64,000 nt of DNA from Nonomuraea typhae (GTDB taxonomy: Bacteria; Actinomycetota; Actinomycetes; Streptosporangiales; Streptosporangiaceae): NCBI RefSeq assembly GCF_009760925.1, contig NZ_VRLV01000019.1, forward strand, positions 62,001 through 126,000, in the 5' to 3' direction. The notes under the pieces are model-generated. The model had not been told where the DNA came from. It made no database searches and saw nothing but the letters and a program-made list of their open reading frames with translations. This document shows, piece after piece, positions 34,097 through 42,231 of this stretch (position 1 is the first letter of the stretch; each line of letters starts with the position of its first letter). The position numbers were made by a program, and so were the translations under genes.

Positions 34097-34876
34097 GTGT
34101 ACCGGTTCCTCCTGACCCCTCGATGGGTGGCGCTCCACGTCGTGGTGCTGCTGGTCATCCCCGCCTTCGTCTTCCTGGGCAGGTGGCAGTTCGGGCGGTT
34201 CGAGGAACGTTCGGCCAACAGCGAGCGGGTCACCGCCAACATCGAGGCCGAGCCGGTGCCCCTCGACCGGCTCGCCCCGCCCGGCCGGGCCGTCCGCGAG
34301 GAGGACCGCTACCGGCTGGTGACCGCCACCGGCTCCTACGACACCGCGAACGCCCTGGTCGTACGGCGGCGCCCCCAGGAGGGCCGGCCCGGCTTCTACG
34401 TCCTCACCCCGCTGGTGACCGGCGAGGGCAAGGCCGTCCTCGTCAACCGGGGCTGGGTCAAGGCCGGGGCGCATGCCGACGCGCCACCCGAGGTGCAGGC
34501 GCCGCCTGCCGGACAGGTGAATGTCACCGGGCGGCTACGGCTGAGCGAGACCGAGGAGTCCAGCGGGATCAGGGAGCGTGCCGGGTTGCCGCCTGGTCAG
34601 GTGCTGCTGATCAATGCCCAGAAGATCGGGAAGGCGCTGCCGTACCAGCTGGTGGACGGGTTCGTGGAGCTGACCGCGCAGGAGCCTTCGGCGGCCGGGG
34701 CGCCGGAGCCGGTCCCGGCGCCGGACGTGGGGTCGGGGGGCGGGCTCAACCTCGCCTATGGGGTGCAGTGGTGGTTGTTCATCGCGGTGGCGATCGGGGG
34801 GTGGCTGCTGCTGATCCGCCGCGAGGTGGCCGATCGGAAGGCCGCGGCGTCGACCCCTACTCCGGTTGAAGCCTGA
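34097..34876 (+). CDS. SURF1 family cytochrome oxidase assembly protein
   Basis: A 259-residue protein with the SURF1 layout: one N-terminal helix (about 9-28) ending in LGRWQFGRFEER, an extracytoplasmic beta domain with DRYRLVTATGSYD, RPGFYVLTPLV and AVLVNRGWV, and a C-terminal helix (about 225-245) starting NLAYGVQWWLF. SURF1 helps insert heme a into cytochrome c oxidase subunit I. The GTG start is abutted by GAGGGG. The next gene is 16 bp downstream on the same strand. Confidence 0.9.
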   Translation: MYRFLLTPRWVALHVVVLLVIPAFVFLGRWQFGRFEERSANSERVTANIEAEPVPLDRLAPPGRAVREEDRYRLVTATGSYDTANALVVRRRPQEGRPGFYVLTPLVTGEGKAVLVNRGWVKAGAHADAPPEVQAPPAGQVNVTGRLRLSETEESSGIRERAGLPPGQVLLINAQKIGKALPYQLVDGFVELTAQEPSAAGAPEPVPAPDVGSGGGLNLAYGVQWWLFIAVAIGGWLLLIRREVADRKAAASTPTPVEA

Positions 34877-34892
34877 TTTATAGGCTTCTCGT

Positions 34893-35636
34893 GTGATCCG
34901 CCACATTAAATTCGCCAATATCCACAATTTTCGCGACGTAGGCGGATATGCCGCCGATGACGGGCGTAGCGTCCAATGGCAGCGGCTCTACCGGGCCGAC
35001 TCCCTCGGCTGGCTGGCCGGGCCGGACCTCGCCACGTTCCACGCCCTGAAGGTCAAGACCGTCATCGACCTGCGCCACCCTTACGAGGTGGAGAGGAACG
35101 GCCGCGTCCCCCACACCGAGGGCCTGCGCTACCACAACCTCCCCGTCGAAGGCCGGCCCTGGGACTTCAGCGTCTTCGACCCCGGCGTCGGCGTGCCCCG
35201 CTTCCTGGCCGACCGCTACCTCGAGGTCACCGAGGACGGGGTGCCGCTGCTGCGCGAAGCCGTCGAGACCATCGCCGAGGCCGGCAACGCGCCGGTCGTC
35301 GTCCACTGCGCCGCCGGCAAGGACCGCACCGGCGTCCTGACCGCGCTCGTGCTCTCCCTGGCGGGAGTCGCCCCCGGCGACGTCGTCGCCGACTACGCGC
35401 TGACCGGGCTGGCCACCGAACGGTTCATCGCCGACTGGAAGGCCCGCCACCCCGACGCGTTCATGGGGCCGTGCTTCGGCGTGGCTCCGGCGCACGCCAT
35501 GGAGCTGTTCCTGGCCGACATGACCGCCCGGCACGGCTCGCTCACGGCCTACTGCTCGGAGGTGCTGAAGGTCTCCGCCGAGACCGTCACCAGGTTGCGC
35601 GCCCACCTGCTGACTGAATCGATCTCCGCCGGGTAA
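34893..35636 (+). CDS. Tyrosine-protein phosphatase (PtpB/DSP-like)
   Basis: A 247-residue phosphatase with the P-loop HCAAGKDRTG (HCxxGxxR; Cys nucleophile and Arg), DLRHPYEVERNGRVP near the N-terminus and the NFRDVGGY opening common to the mycobacterial PtpB-like group. It removes phosphate from Tyr (or phosphoinositides) and probably works in the cytoplasm; no signal peptide is present. It is 16 bp after the SURF1 gene. A long hairpin terminator follows at once. Confidence 0.88.
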   Translation: MIRHIKFANIHNFRDVGGYAADDGRSVQWQRLYRADSLGWLAGPDLATFHALKVKTVIDLRHPYEVERNGRVPHTEGLRYHNLPVEGRPWDFSVFDPGVGVPRFLADRYLEVTEDGVPLLREAVETIAEAGNAPVVVHCAAGKDRTGVLTALVLSLAGVAPGDVVADYALTGLATERFIADWKARHPDAFMGPCFGVAPAHAMELFLADMTARHGSLTAYCSEVLKVSAETVTRLRAHLLTESISAG

Positions 35637-35639
35637 GAG

Positions 35640-35694
35640 GGGGCCGGGGTCCGCGGTGAGCAGCACCCTCACCCGCGCGGACCCTCCCGGCCCC
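35640..35694 (+). terminator. Long intrinsic terminator after the phosphatase gene
   Basis: GGGTCCGCG/CGCGGACCC (9 bp) is extended by GGGGCCG/CGGCCCC with a 3-nt bulge, and an inner GTGAG/CTCAC stem closes the loop. Confidence 0.8.
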
Positions 35695-35850
35695 GGGTCC
35701 AACTCGGGAACGGGGCCGGGTCAAGAAGCCCAGTCAAGCCCGCCCTCGGGGTGAATCCTGCGGTGAAGCGGTGGTTTGCGGAAGGTTGAGGAGGTTGGCG
35801 GCGGCCCGGCAGCTTGTTCGACGTCATGCCGCCGTCGTACGGTTACCTGC

Positions 35851-37047
35851 GTGACTACGCCGCTGCTCCCTGATCCTGAACCCAGGCGGCGCGACTATGT
35901 GATCATTTCCGCCGACGATCACCTGATCGAGCCGCCCGACCTCTTCGAGGGCCGGCTTGCGGAGAAATACACCGACGTCGCGCCCAAGGTCGTGGAGACG
36001 GAGGCCGGTCACCAGGTATGGCGGTACGGCGGCGCCACCTACCCGTGCGCCGGCATGGACGTGGGCGCCGGCCTGCCCCGCGAGCAGTGGACCCTCGACC
36101 CGGTCCGGTTCGAGAACATGCGCCCCGGCTGCCACGACATCGAGGCGCGCATCAAGGACATGGACGCGGCGGGCATCTGGGCCGCCCTGTGCTTCCCCGG
36201 CATGCTGGCCGGCCAGTCCGGCATGCCCTTCGCCCGCACCCGCGACCAGGAGCTCGGCCTGGCCCTGGTCAAGGCGTGGAACGACTGGCACATCGACGTC
36301 TGGGCCGGCACCTACCCCGAGCGCGTCATCGGCCTGCAGCTGCCCTGGCTGCCCGACCCCGACGTGGCCGCCAAGGAGATCCGGGCCAACGCCGCCCGCG
36401 GCTTCAAGGCCGTCGTCTTCCCCGAGTTCCCGACGCGGATGCGGCTGCCGTCCATCCACTCCGACCACTGGGACCCGTTCTTCGCCGCCTGCGAGGAAAC
36501 GGGCACCGTCGTCTGCCTGCACACCGCCGACTCGAGCTGGTCACCGGTGCCCTCCCCCGACACGCCGGTCGAGGCGATCACCACGCTGATGCCGACGACC
36601 GCGATGTTCGCCTGCGCCGACTGGCTCTGGTCCGGCATCCCACTGCGCTTCCCCAACCTGCGCATCCTCATCGTGGAAGGCGGCGTCGGCTGGCTGCCGA
36701 TGCTGGCGGAACGCGCCGACTACGCGCTGGACCACCCGGTCGCGGGCGAGGCAGCCTGGGACGGCGGCCTCAAGCCCAGCGAGGTCCTGCGCCGCAACTT
36801 CTTCTTCGGCACCCTCGACGACCACGCCCTGTCAGGAGTACGGCTGGCCGTCGGCCTCGACCACGTGCTGCAGGAAAGCGGCTACCCGCACTCCGATTCG
36901 ACCTGGCCCGACACCCAGAAGTCGGTGGCCAGGAACCTCGGCCAGCTCCCGCCGGCCGACATCGCCAGAGTCGCCTACGGCAACGCGGCCCGGCTGTTCG
37001 GGCACCCGTTGCCGTCGCGGGCGTGGCTCAGGCGGGAGGAACTGTAG
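35851..37047 (+). CDS. Amidohydrolase-2 family metal-dependent hydrolase/decarboxylase
   Basis: A 398-residue TIM-barrel protein of the ACMSD-like amidohydrolase group. It starts near the strand-1 motif ISADDHLIEPPDLFEG (an Asp-His pattern in place of HxH), then CLHTADSSW (the strand-5 His), ILIVEGGVGWLPMLAERADYAL and a late GLDHVLQESGYPHSDSTWPDT in place of the strand-8 Asp. Members decarboxylate or hydrolyse aromatic or cyclic acids. The GTG at 35851 gives the expected start; no Shine-Dalgarno is seen. It converges on the DUF1232 gene with a 20-bp overlap. Confidence 0.83.
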   Translation: MTTPLLPDPEPRRRDYVIISADDHLIEPPDLFEGRLAEKYTDVAPKVVETEAGHQVWRYGGATYPCAGMDVGAGLPREQWTLDPVRFENMRPGCHDIEARIKDMDAAGIWAALCFPGMLAGQSGMPFARTRDQELGLALVKAWNDWHIDVWAGTYPERVIGLQLPWLPDPDVAAKEIRANAARGFKAVVFPEFPTRMRLPSIHSDHWDPFFAACEETGTVVCLHTADSSWSPVPSPDTPVEAITTLMPTTAMFACADWLWSGIPLRFPNLRILIVEGGVGWLPMLAERADYALDHPVAGEAAWDGGLKPSEVLRRNFFFGTLDDHALSGVRLAVGLDHVLQESGYPHSDSTWPDTQKSVARNLGQLPPADIARVAYGNAARLFGHPLPSRAWLRREEL

Positions 37048-37375
37048 TCCCGGTGATGACCTTGCGCTCCCAGCCGAGGTAGCGGCCGCTCTCACCGACG
37101 AGCGAGCCCGCCAGCCAGAGAAGGACGCCGAAGTCGTCGGCCACGCCGATGATCAGCAGGAACTCGGGGATCGCGTCGATGGGCGAGATCAGGTAGACGA
37201 TCCCGAGCGCCATCAGGCCGATCTTGCCCTTGCCCATGCCCGGGTAGTCGCCGCGCATCCCGGCGCGGACCATGCGCGGAATCGCCCCGATCCGCTTCAT
37301 GAGCCCGGGCGTGCCGGGCTGACTCACCTCTTGATATGTGCGCCATACCGCAGCCGCGCGGTTCACTTTCGCCAT
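37028..37375 (-). CDS. DUF1232/YkvA family small membrane protein
   Basis: A 115-residue protein with the YkvA signature GIVYLISPIDAIPEFLLIIGVADDFGVLLW, which forms a membrane hairpin. An amphipathic basic N-terminus precedes it. The function is unknown across the family. It stands between two convergent/tandem genes without an obvious operon. Confidence 0.83.
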   Translation of the reverse strand: MAKVNRAAAVWRTYQEVSQPGTPGLMKRIGAIPRMVRAGMRGDYPGMGKGKIGLMALGIVYLISPIDAIPEFLLIIGVADDFGVLLWLAGSLVGESGRYLGWERKVITGTTVPPA

Positions 37376-37432
37376 AGGTGCGCCACCTCCTTCACGACAT
37401 AACGTGTTCCCGGCGAATCTGGTTCCTAACGA

Positions 37433-38851
37433 TCAGCGCAGGGCGGTGTGCCGGAAGGGGGCGGCCGCCTCGATCTGGGCGGCCAGCCGTACCAGGAGGT
37501 CCTCGCGGCCGGTGGCGGCGACGAGCTGGACGCCCACGGGCAGCCCGGCGGCGGTCCTGTGCAGGGGCAGGGAGACGCTCGGCTGGCCGGTCGCGTTGAA
37601 CGCCGAGGTGTAGGAGACGGCGTGTGCCGTACGGCCGAAGGCGGTGCTGAGGTCCTCCGGCGGCACCCACCCGAGCGGGAACGGCGGCACTCCGAGCGAC
37701 GGCGCGAGCAGCAGGTCGTGGCCGGCGCGCCACCAGGCGGCCATGCGGCGGCGGAAGCCGTCCATCCACTGCACGGCGAGCGCGTGCTGCGCGGCCGTGC
37801 GCTTGGCCCCGGCCTCGGCCATGGCCCGGTTGCGCGGCTCCAGCTCCTCCAGCGAGACGGGACGGCCGCGCCAGACGCCGACGCTCTCGACCTCGGCGGC
37901 CACGTTCGCGGCGACCAGGCCCCCGAAGTGCTCAGGGAAGCCGGGATTGCCGAGTTCGCCCGGATGGCCGGGTTCGACGTGGTGGCCCAGCGACTCCAGC
38001 AGCCGCGCGGCGCCGGTGACCGCCGCGGTCAGCTCCTCGTGCTCGGGCACGTCGCCGCGCGGGTGCCGGGTGACGAACCCGATCCGCAGCCGTCCAGGGC
38101 CGGCGCCCACCTCCTCGGCCAGCGGGCGCGGCAGCGCGGGCGCGCCGTACGGGTCGCCCTCCTCGAAGCCGGAGATCAGATCGAGCACCGCCGCGGTGTC
38201 CCGCACGGACCTGCTGACCAGCCCCGCCACCGAGAACCCGCTCCAGCCCTCGCCTCCGGACGGCCCGTAGCTGGAGCGCCCCTTGGTCGGCTTGAGCCCA
38301 ACCAGTCCGCACAAAGACGCAGGAATGCGGATAGAACCACCACCGTCGCTGGCCGTGGCCACCGCGACCAACCCGGCGGCCACCGCCGCGGCCGACCCGC
38401 CGCTGGAGCCGCCCGCCGAATACGCGGGGTCGTACGGGTTGCGCGTGGGCCCGAACGCGAGCGGCTCGGTCGTGATCGTGGTGCCGAACTCGGGCGTGCT
38501 GGTCCGCCCGAGAATGACGAACCCGGCCTCCTTGAGCTTGGCCACGCTGTAGCCGTCAGCGGCGATCTTCACCCCGTCGAGCACGCGCGAGCCCGCGTTG
38601 TACGGCTCGCCCTTCTCCACCCAGCCGAGATCCTTCAGCAGGAGCGGCACCCCGCGGAACGGGCCGCCCTCGGGCAGCGCGCCCGCCTCGGCCAGCGCGC
38701 GCTCGTACCGCTTGTGCACGACCGCGTTGAGCTCGCCGTCGAACGCCTCGATCTTCGCGATGGCGGCCTCGGCCAGCTCCCGCGGCGAGACCCTCCCTTC
38801 GCGTACGGCTTGCGCCTGGCCGACCGCGTCCAGCCGGAGGACCTCGTCCAC
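37433..38851 (-). CDS. Amidase (amidase signature family)
   Basis: A 472-residue hydrolase with the Ser-cisSer-Lys triad region: Lys near residue 73 in VPLLLKDLGW, and the Gly/Ser-rich signature YSAGGSSGGSAAAVAAGLVAVATASDGGGSIRIPA. It hydrolyses amides in the cytoplasm; close relatives act on 6-aminohexanoate cyclic dimer, but substrate range is broad. It starts 9 bp after the LLM oxidoreductase gene and is clearly in an operon with it, likely controlled by the upstream TetR. Confidence 0.88.
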   Translation of the reverse strand: MDEVLRLDAVGQAQAVREGRVSPRELAEAAIAKIEAFDGELNAVVHKRYERALAEAGALPEGGPFRGVPLLLKDLGWVEKGEPYNAGSRVLDGVKIAADGYSVAKLKEAGFVILGRTSTPEFGTTITTEPLAFGPTRNPYDPAYSAGGSSGGSAAAVAAGLVAVATASDGGGSIRIPASLCGLVGLKPTKGRSSYGPSGGEGWSGFSVAGLVSRSVRDTAAVLDLISGFEEGDPYGAPALPRPLAEEVGAGPGRLRIGFVTRHPRGDVPEHEELTAAVTGAARLLESLGHHVEPGHPGELGNPGFPEHFGGLVAANVAAEVESVGVWRGRPVSLEELEPRNRAMAEAGAKRTAAQHALAVQWMDGFRRRMAAWWRAGHDLLLAPSLGVPPFPLGWVPPEDLSTAFGRTAHAVSYTSAFNATGQPSVSLPLHRTAAGLPVGVQLVAATGREDLLVRLAAQIEAAAPFRHTALR

Positions 38852-38860
38852 ATGTGCTCC

Positions 38861-39817
38861 TTATTTGGGGGGTGCCAGTGCGTGCACGGCCTCGGTGATC
38901 CCGGCGCCACCGGGTATCGGGGCGAGCACGGGGGTGTCGAGCCCCTCGGCGAGGTATTCACCGATCCGCGCCCGGCACGTCGCCGCGTCGCCGTACACGA
39001 TCAGGTCGTCGACCACCTCGTCCGGGATGGCCTTGAGCGCGGCGGCCCGGTCGCCCGCCGCCCACGCCTCGTGCATCGGCCGCAGCACCTCGCCGCGGCC
39101 CAGCCAGCCGTGGAAGGCGGCGTAGGCGGGCACGGTCAGGTACGCGGCCAGCATCCAGCGCCCCAGCTCGCGCACCTTCTCGGTGTCCTCGCTCACGCAC
39201 ACGAACAGCCGCGCGATCAGCTCGGTCTCCCCGCCCAGCTCGGCACGCACCTTGCGCACGTCCCGCGGCGAGAGCCAGTTGGTGATCGCGCCGTCGCCCT
39301 CGCTCGCGGCCAGGTGCAGCATCCGCGGCCGCAGCGCCGCCAGCACGATTTTCGGCGCCACCTTGGGCGCCCGTTCCAGCTTGAACCCCTTGACCTCGAA
39401 GGTCTCGTACCGCTCCGACACCTTCTCCCCCGCCAGCGCCCTGCGCAGGAAGCGCAGCGTGTCCCGGGTGCGCTGGTACGGCTGGGCAAACTCGGCCGCG
39501 TTCCACCGCCCCACCACGACCGGCGAGGAGGCGCCGATGCCCAGCACGAACCGCCCGGGAGCGAGGTCGGCCAGCGTGGCCGCCGACATGGCCAGCAGCC
39601 CGGGCCCGCGGGTGTAGACCGGGACGATCGCGCTGCCGAGGCGCAGCTCAGGGGCCCACTCCGACGCCATGGCCAGGGGCGTGAACCCGTCGGCGCCGTT
39701 GACCTCGGCCGACCAGACGTCGGTGTACCCGAGGGCGGGCAGCTGTGCGATCAGCTCCTTCGACTCCGCCAGGGAGCGGTCGTGGAAGGGGATCGTCATA
39801 CCCCAGGTCTGTGTCAT
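38861..39817 (-). CDS. LLM class F420-dependent oxidoreductase
   Basis: A 318-residue luciferase-like TIM-barrel enzyme: WGMTIPFHDRSLAESKELIAQLPALGYTDVWSAEV, LRLGSAIVPVYTRGPGLLAMSAATLADLAPGRFVLGIGASSPVVV. This is the F420-binding subgroup pattern. The ATG at 39817 has GGAGG about 7 nt upstream. With the downstream amidase it forms a two-gene catabolic operon, and a TetR-type operator lies 50 bp upstream. Confidence 0.87.
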   Translation of the reverse strand: MTQTWGMTIPFHDRSLAESKELIAQLPALGYTDVWSAEVNGADGFTPLAMASEWAPELRLGSAIVPVYTRGPGLLAMSAATLADLAPGRFVLGIGASSPVVVGRWNAAEFAQPYQRTRDTLRFLRRALAGEKVSERYETFEVKGFKLERAPKVAPKIVLAALRPRMLHLAASEGDGAITNWLSPRDVRKVRAELGGETELIARLFVCVSEDTEKVRELGRWMLAAYLTVPAYAAFHGWLGRGEVLRPMHEAWAAGDRAAALKAIPDEVVDDLIVYGDAATCRARIGEYLAEGLDTPVLAPIPGGAGITEAVHALAPPK

Positions 39818-39867
39818 CGCGCCCTCCAGCTTGCCCCGGCTCGGGGGGTTCGGGTCAATAGGGTGAC

Positions 39868-39887
39868 CATACCAACCAGACGGTATG
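39868..39887. promoter_or_regulatory. TetR-type operator before the LLM-amidase operon
   Basis: CATACC and GGTATG are perfect arms around AACCAGAC, giving a 20-bp dyad with an ACCAACCAGACGGT core of the kind bound by TetR proteins of actinobacterial catabolic genes. Confidence 0.65.
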
Positions 39888-39935
39888 TTCGCGGCGTTCA
39901 CCGGATCTATGGCTTTGACGTGCTAAAACAGCACC

Positions 39936-40073
39936 GTGAGACGAACCTTGCCCACAGTGGTGCTGTTCACCGGCTTGGCGGTCCCGTTCCTGGCCGCCGT
40001 CACCGCGGCCGCCGCCGGTTCGCCCAGCCGCCCGGCGCTCGTGTACGCCGACCCGATGGCCGGCCTCCTGTCA
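39936..40073 (+). pseudogene. Possible remnant of a secreted-protein gene
   Basis: A GTG at 39936 begins a reading frame with a textbook signal peptide (MRRTLPTVVLFTGLAVPFLA then Ala-rich). The frame stays open to 40271, but after 40071 it runs antisense through the tetR coding region and turns into His/Gln/Arg-rich noise. The mature protein looks lost, so this is either the 5' stump of a deleted gene or chance. Confidence 0.25.
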
Positions 40074-40748
40074 CGCCCTGAGCTCGTGCACCGCCCCGAT
40101 GAAGTCCTTGGTGATGCCCCGCAACCCGGGCAGATGCGACAGGCCGACCAGCCGGTCCACCAGGGGAACCGTCACCTCGATCAGCCGGTAGGTGCGCTGA
40201 CAACCCGGCGAGGTGTCGTGCACCCAGAACAAGACCATGCCCATGGACAGCAGCCACAGAAGCTCGGGTAGCTCCTCGCGCAGTTCCGCGTCCATCTTGT
40301 CCCGCGAGCCCTCCACCACGTCCCGGTAGATGCCGATGCTCGCCTCGCGGGCCGGCGAGGACTGAGAGCTGAACGGGCTCAGCGGGTTCGTCGGCTCCGC
40401 CGCGTGCTTGAAGAACTTCACCGCGAACTCGTGATACGGCTCCGAGACCCGCACCCACTCCCGCAGCACACCGCTCAGCCGCGCCGCGAACGACCGCTCG
40501 GTCGCCAGCAGCTCGCGGCACGCCTCCTCGTGCTCCGTCTGAGCACGGTCGTAATATGCCTGGATCAACGCCTCCTTGCTCTCGAAGTAGTAATAGGCGT
40601 TTCCCACGGATACCCCGGCCTCGGCCGCGATTGCCCGCATCGTCGTCGCATCGAAGCCGCGTTCCCGAAACAGTCGCAAAGCCGTCTCGACGATGACCTC
40701 TCGGGTGCTCTCCGATCCACGGGTTCGGGGTTCGGACACCTTCGTCAC
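40071..40748 (-). CDS. TetR family transcriptional regulator
   Basis: A 225-residue TetR protein with the N-terminal helix-turn-helix VIVETALRLFRERGFDATTMRAIAAEAGVSVGNAYYYFESKEALI (about 18-62) and a helical ligand domain. The GTG at 40748 or the one at 40739 may be the start. It lies upstream of the LLM-amidase operon on the same strand, and the CATACC/GGTATG dyad between them is its probable site. Release by an amide-type or lipid-like ligand is inference. Confidence 0.86.
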   Translation of the reverse strand: MTKVSEPRTRGSESTREVIVETALRLFRERGFDATTMRAIAAEAGVSVGNAYYYFESKEALIQAYYDRAQTEHEEACRELLATERSFAARLSGVLREWVRVSEPYHEFAVKFFKHAAEPTNPLSPFSSQSSPAREASIGIYRDVVEGSRDKMDAELREELPELLWLLSMGMVLFWVHDTSPGCQRTYRLIEVTVPLVDRLVGLSHLPGLRGITKDFIGAVHELRA

Positions 40749-40893
40749 TTTACGGGCAAGACCGCCTGTAGGTCATGGAGCCGCACGGTGATCGCCGCCA
40801 CAAGGCAAAGATCGGTCTGGTGAAGGGGTCATCTGGTGTGAAGCGTGGGATTGATGCTTCTGGCGGGAGGGCAATTCCGCGAAAGAGCATCAC

Positions 40894-41523
40894 ATGTGGA
40901 TACGTGGCAAAGTGCGGCTGTTGGTGGTCGCACTGCTGGGCATCGAGATCTCGATCATCGCATTGGCTTCGGCCGCATCCGCCACCTCACCAGGAGAAGC
41001 GCCGAAGTCACCACCACCGGTAACCCGCACGTACGCGATCGGAGGAGGAGACATTCACACCGGACACTGGTTCACGGCGACCGACCCTCCAGAGGTGGAC
41101 CTGACCAGGGTGAAGACCCGCCGCACCGCCGTCCGCATCTCCCACGGCGCCGCCATCAACCGCCTGCGCGACGCCGGCCTGCGCTGGAAGTCCTCAGGAG
41201 GCTGCGCCAACCGCCGCCTGCACCACTGCACCTCCCTGCAGTCGGTCCGGACGGCCACGATCGCCAAGATCATCGACCTGAAGCGGGACAGCGGCTGCAC
41301 CATCATGGTCACCGGCGGCACCGAAGCCGGCCACATGCCCGGCCGCTACAGCCACGAGCACGGCTACAAACTCGACATCTCCCTGTCCCCGTGCATCGAC
41401 CGCCACATCACCACCGCCTACCCCCGCATCGGCACCCGGTACGACGGCTCGCCCCTCTACAAATCCAGCGACGGCACCATCTTCGCCAAGGAGCCAGACC
41501 ACTGGGACATCCTGTTCCGCTAG
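40894..41523 (+). CDS. Secreted peptidase M15-like protein
   Basis: A 209-residue exported protein: signal peptide in residues 1-32, a Pro-rich linker, then a domain with the M15 zinc pattern. His154 and Asp161 in RYSHEHGYKLDIS fit the His-x6-Asp motif, and His203 in DHWDI fits the last ligand. The catalytic acid just before the final His is not obvious as a Glu; Asp202 or Glu200 could serve. M15 enzymes cut D-Ala-D-Ala or peptidoglycan cross-links. Four Cys (104, 112, 135, 167) may form disulfides. Confidence 0.62.
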   Translation: MWIRGKVRLLVVALLGIEISIIALASAASATSPGEAPKSPPPVTRTYAIGGGDIHTGHWFTATDPPEVDLTRVKTRRTAVRISHGAAINRLRDAGLRWKSSGGCANRRLHHCTSLQSVRTATIAKIIDLKRDSGCTIMVTGGTEAGHMPGRYSHEHGYKLDISLSPCIDRHITTAYPRIGTRYDGSPLYKSSDGTIFAKEPDHWDILFR

Positions 41524-41559
41524 GTACGGCCGGCCGCTGCGGACGGCGCCTGGGTTGAC

Positions 41560-41589
41560 CTTCCGGGGGCACGGGGGTGCCCCCGGAAG
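41560..41589 (+). terminator. Intrinsic terminator after the M15-like gene
   Basis: CTTCCGGGGGCAC and GTGCCCCCGGAAG form a perfect 13-bp stem with a GGGG loop, 37 bp after the stop codon. Confidence 0.8.
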
Positions 41590-42071
41590 CCCAGACCCAC
41601 CCAGAAGCCACCCAGACGGCCCTAGCCGGCCTTGAGAAGCGCCCAGACCGCTCTCTTACCGCCCCAGACCGCTCCCTAACGCCCCAGAGACTCCCTGGCG
41701 GCCCGGGAGGCGCCTACGCGGCTTGAGGAGAGGGCTACCGCTTGAGAGGCGCCTACAGCTTGGGAGACGGCTACGGCTTGGGAGACGGCCACGCTCTGCG
41801 GGCAGCCCGGAGCCCTTGCTGCCCGGAGACGACCCGGAACCCGGCTCCTGCCCGGCTCAGCAGGAACCCAGGGCGCCATGGACACCCAGCACGGAACCTC
41901 AGACCGCCCACTCAAGCGCCGGTACGGCGGGGTGTGGTGCGGCGGAGCCCGGCGCAACGCGAACGAACGCCGACCCTAGACCGCGCAGACCGGTCAAGGA
42001 GGCGTTGTGGCGGCGAAGTGTGTGTCCGACGTGAGAAGCGCCCGATGATCGGGCGCGACCCACGTCGGGCG
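41590..42071. other. Non-coding stretch with degenerate short repeats
   Basis: I find no believable gene here. An 18-bp unit TTGGGAGACGGCTACGGC occurs twice in tandem (41760-41795) and is preceded by decayed copies (GCTTGAGAGGCGCCTACA). CCCAGACCGCTC-like units recur around 41640-41690. Codon-position GC bias is absent in all frames that I scanned by eye. Confidence 0.55.
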
Positions 42072-42218
42072 GAGGCGGAAGCGGCGGCCCCGCCGTACCT
42101 CCAAAGCCCACCACGGCGGGGAGGCGGAAGCGGCGGCCCCGCCGTACCTCCAAAGCCCACCACGGCGGGGAGGCGAGAGCGGCGGCCCCGCCGTACGTGC
42201 AAAGCCCACTACGGCGGG
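42072..42218. repeat. Three tandem 49-bp repeats, each a stem-loop, past the asd stop
   Basis: Units begin at 42072, 42121 and 42170. The first two are identical over nearly the full length and the third has a few changes. Each holds CCCCGCCGT and ACGGCGGGG, a perfect 9-bp stem around a 16-nt loop. Read on the minus strand they follow the asd gene directly, so they may act as a triple transcription terminator or an mRNA 3'-end stabiliser. Confidence 0.85.
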
Positions 42219-42231
42219 GAGCCAGCAGCGA

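Noticed and set aside
41590..42071. Small basic or Pro/Arg-rich genes in the gap before the 49-bp repeats
   Set aside because: The frames have no ribosome-binding site or codon-position bias and run over degenerate repeats.
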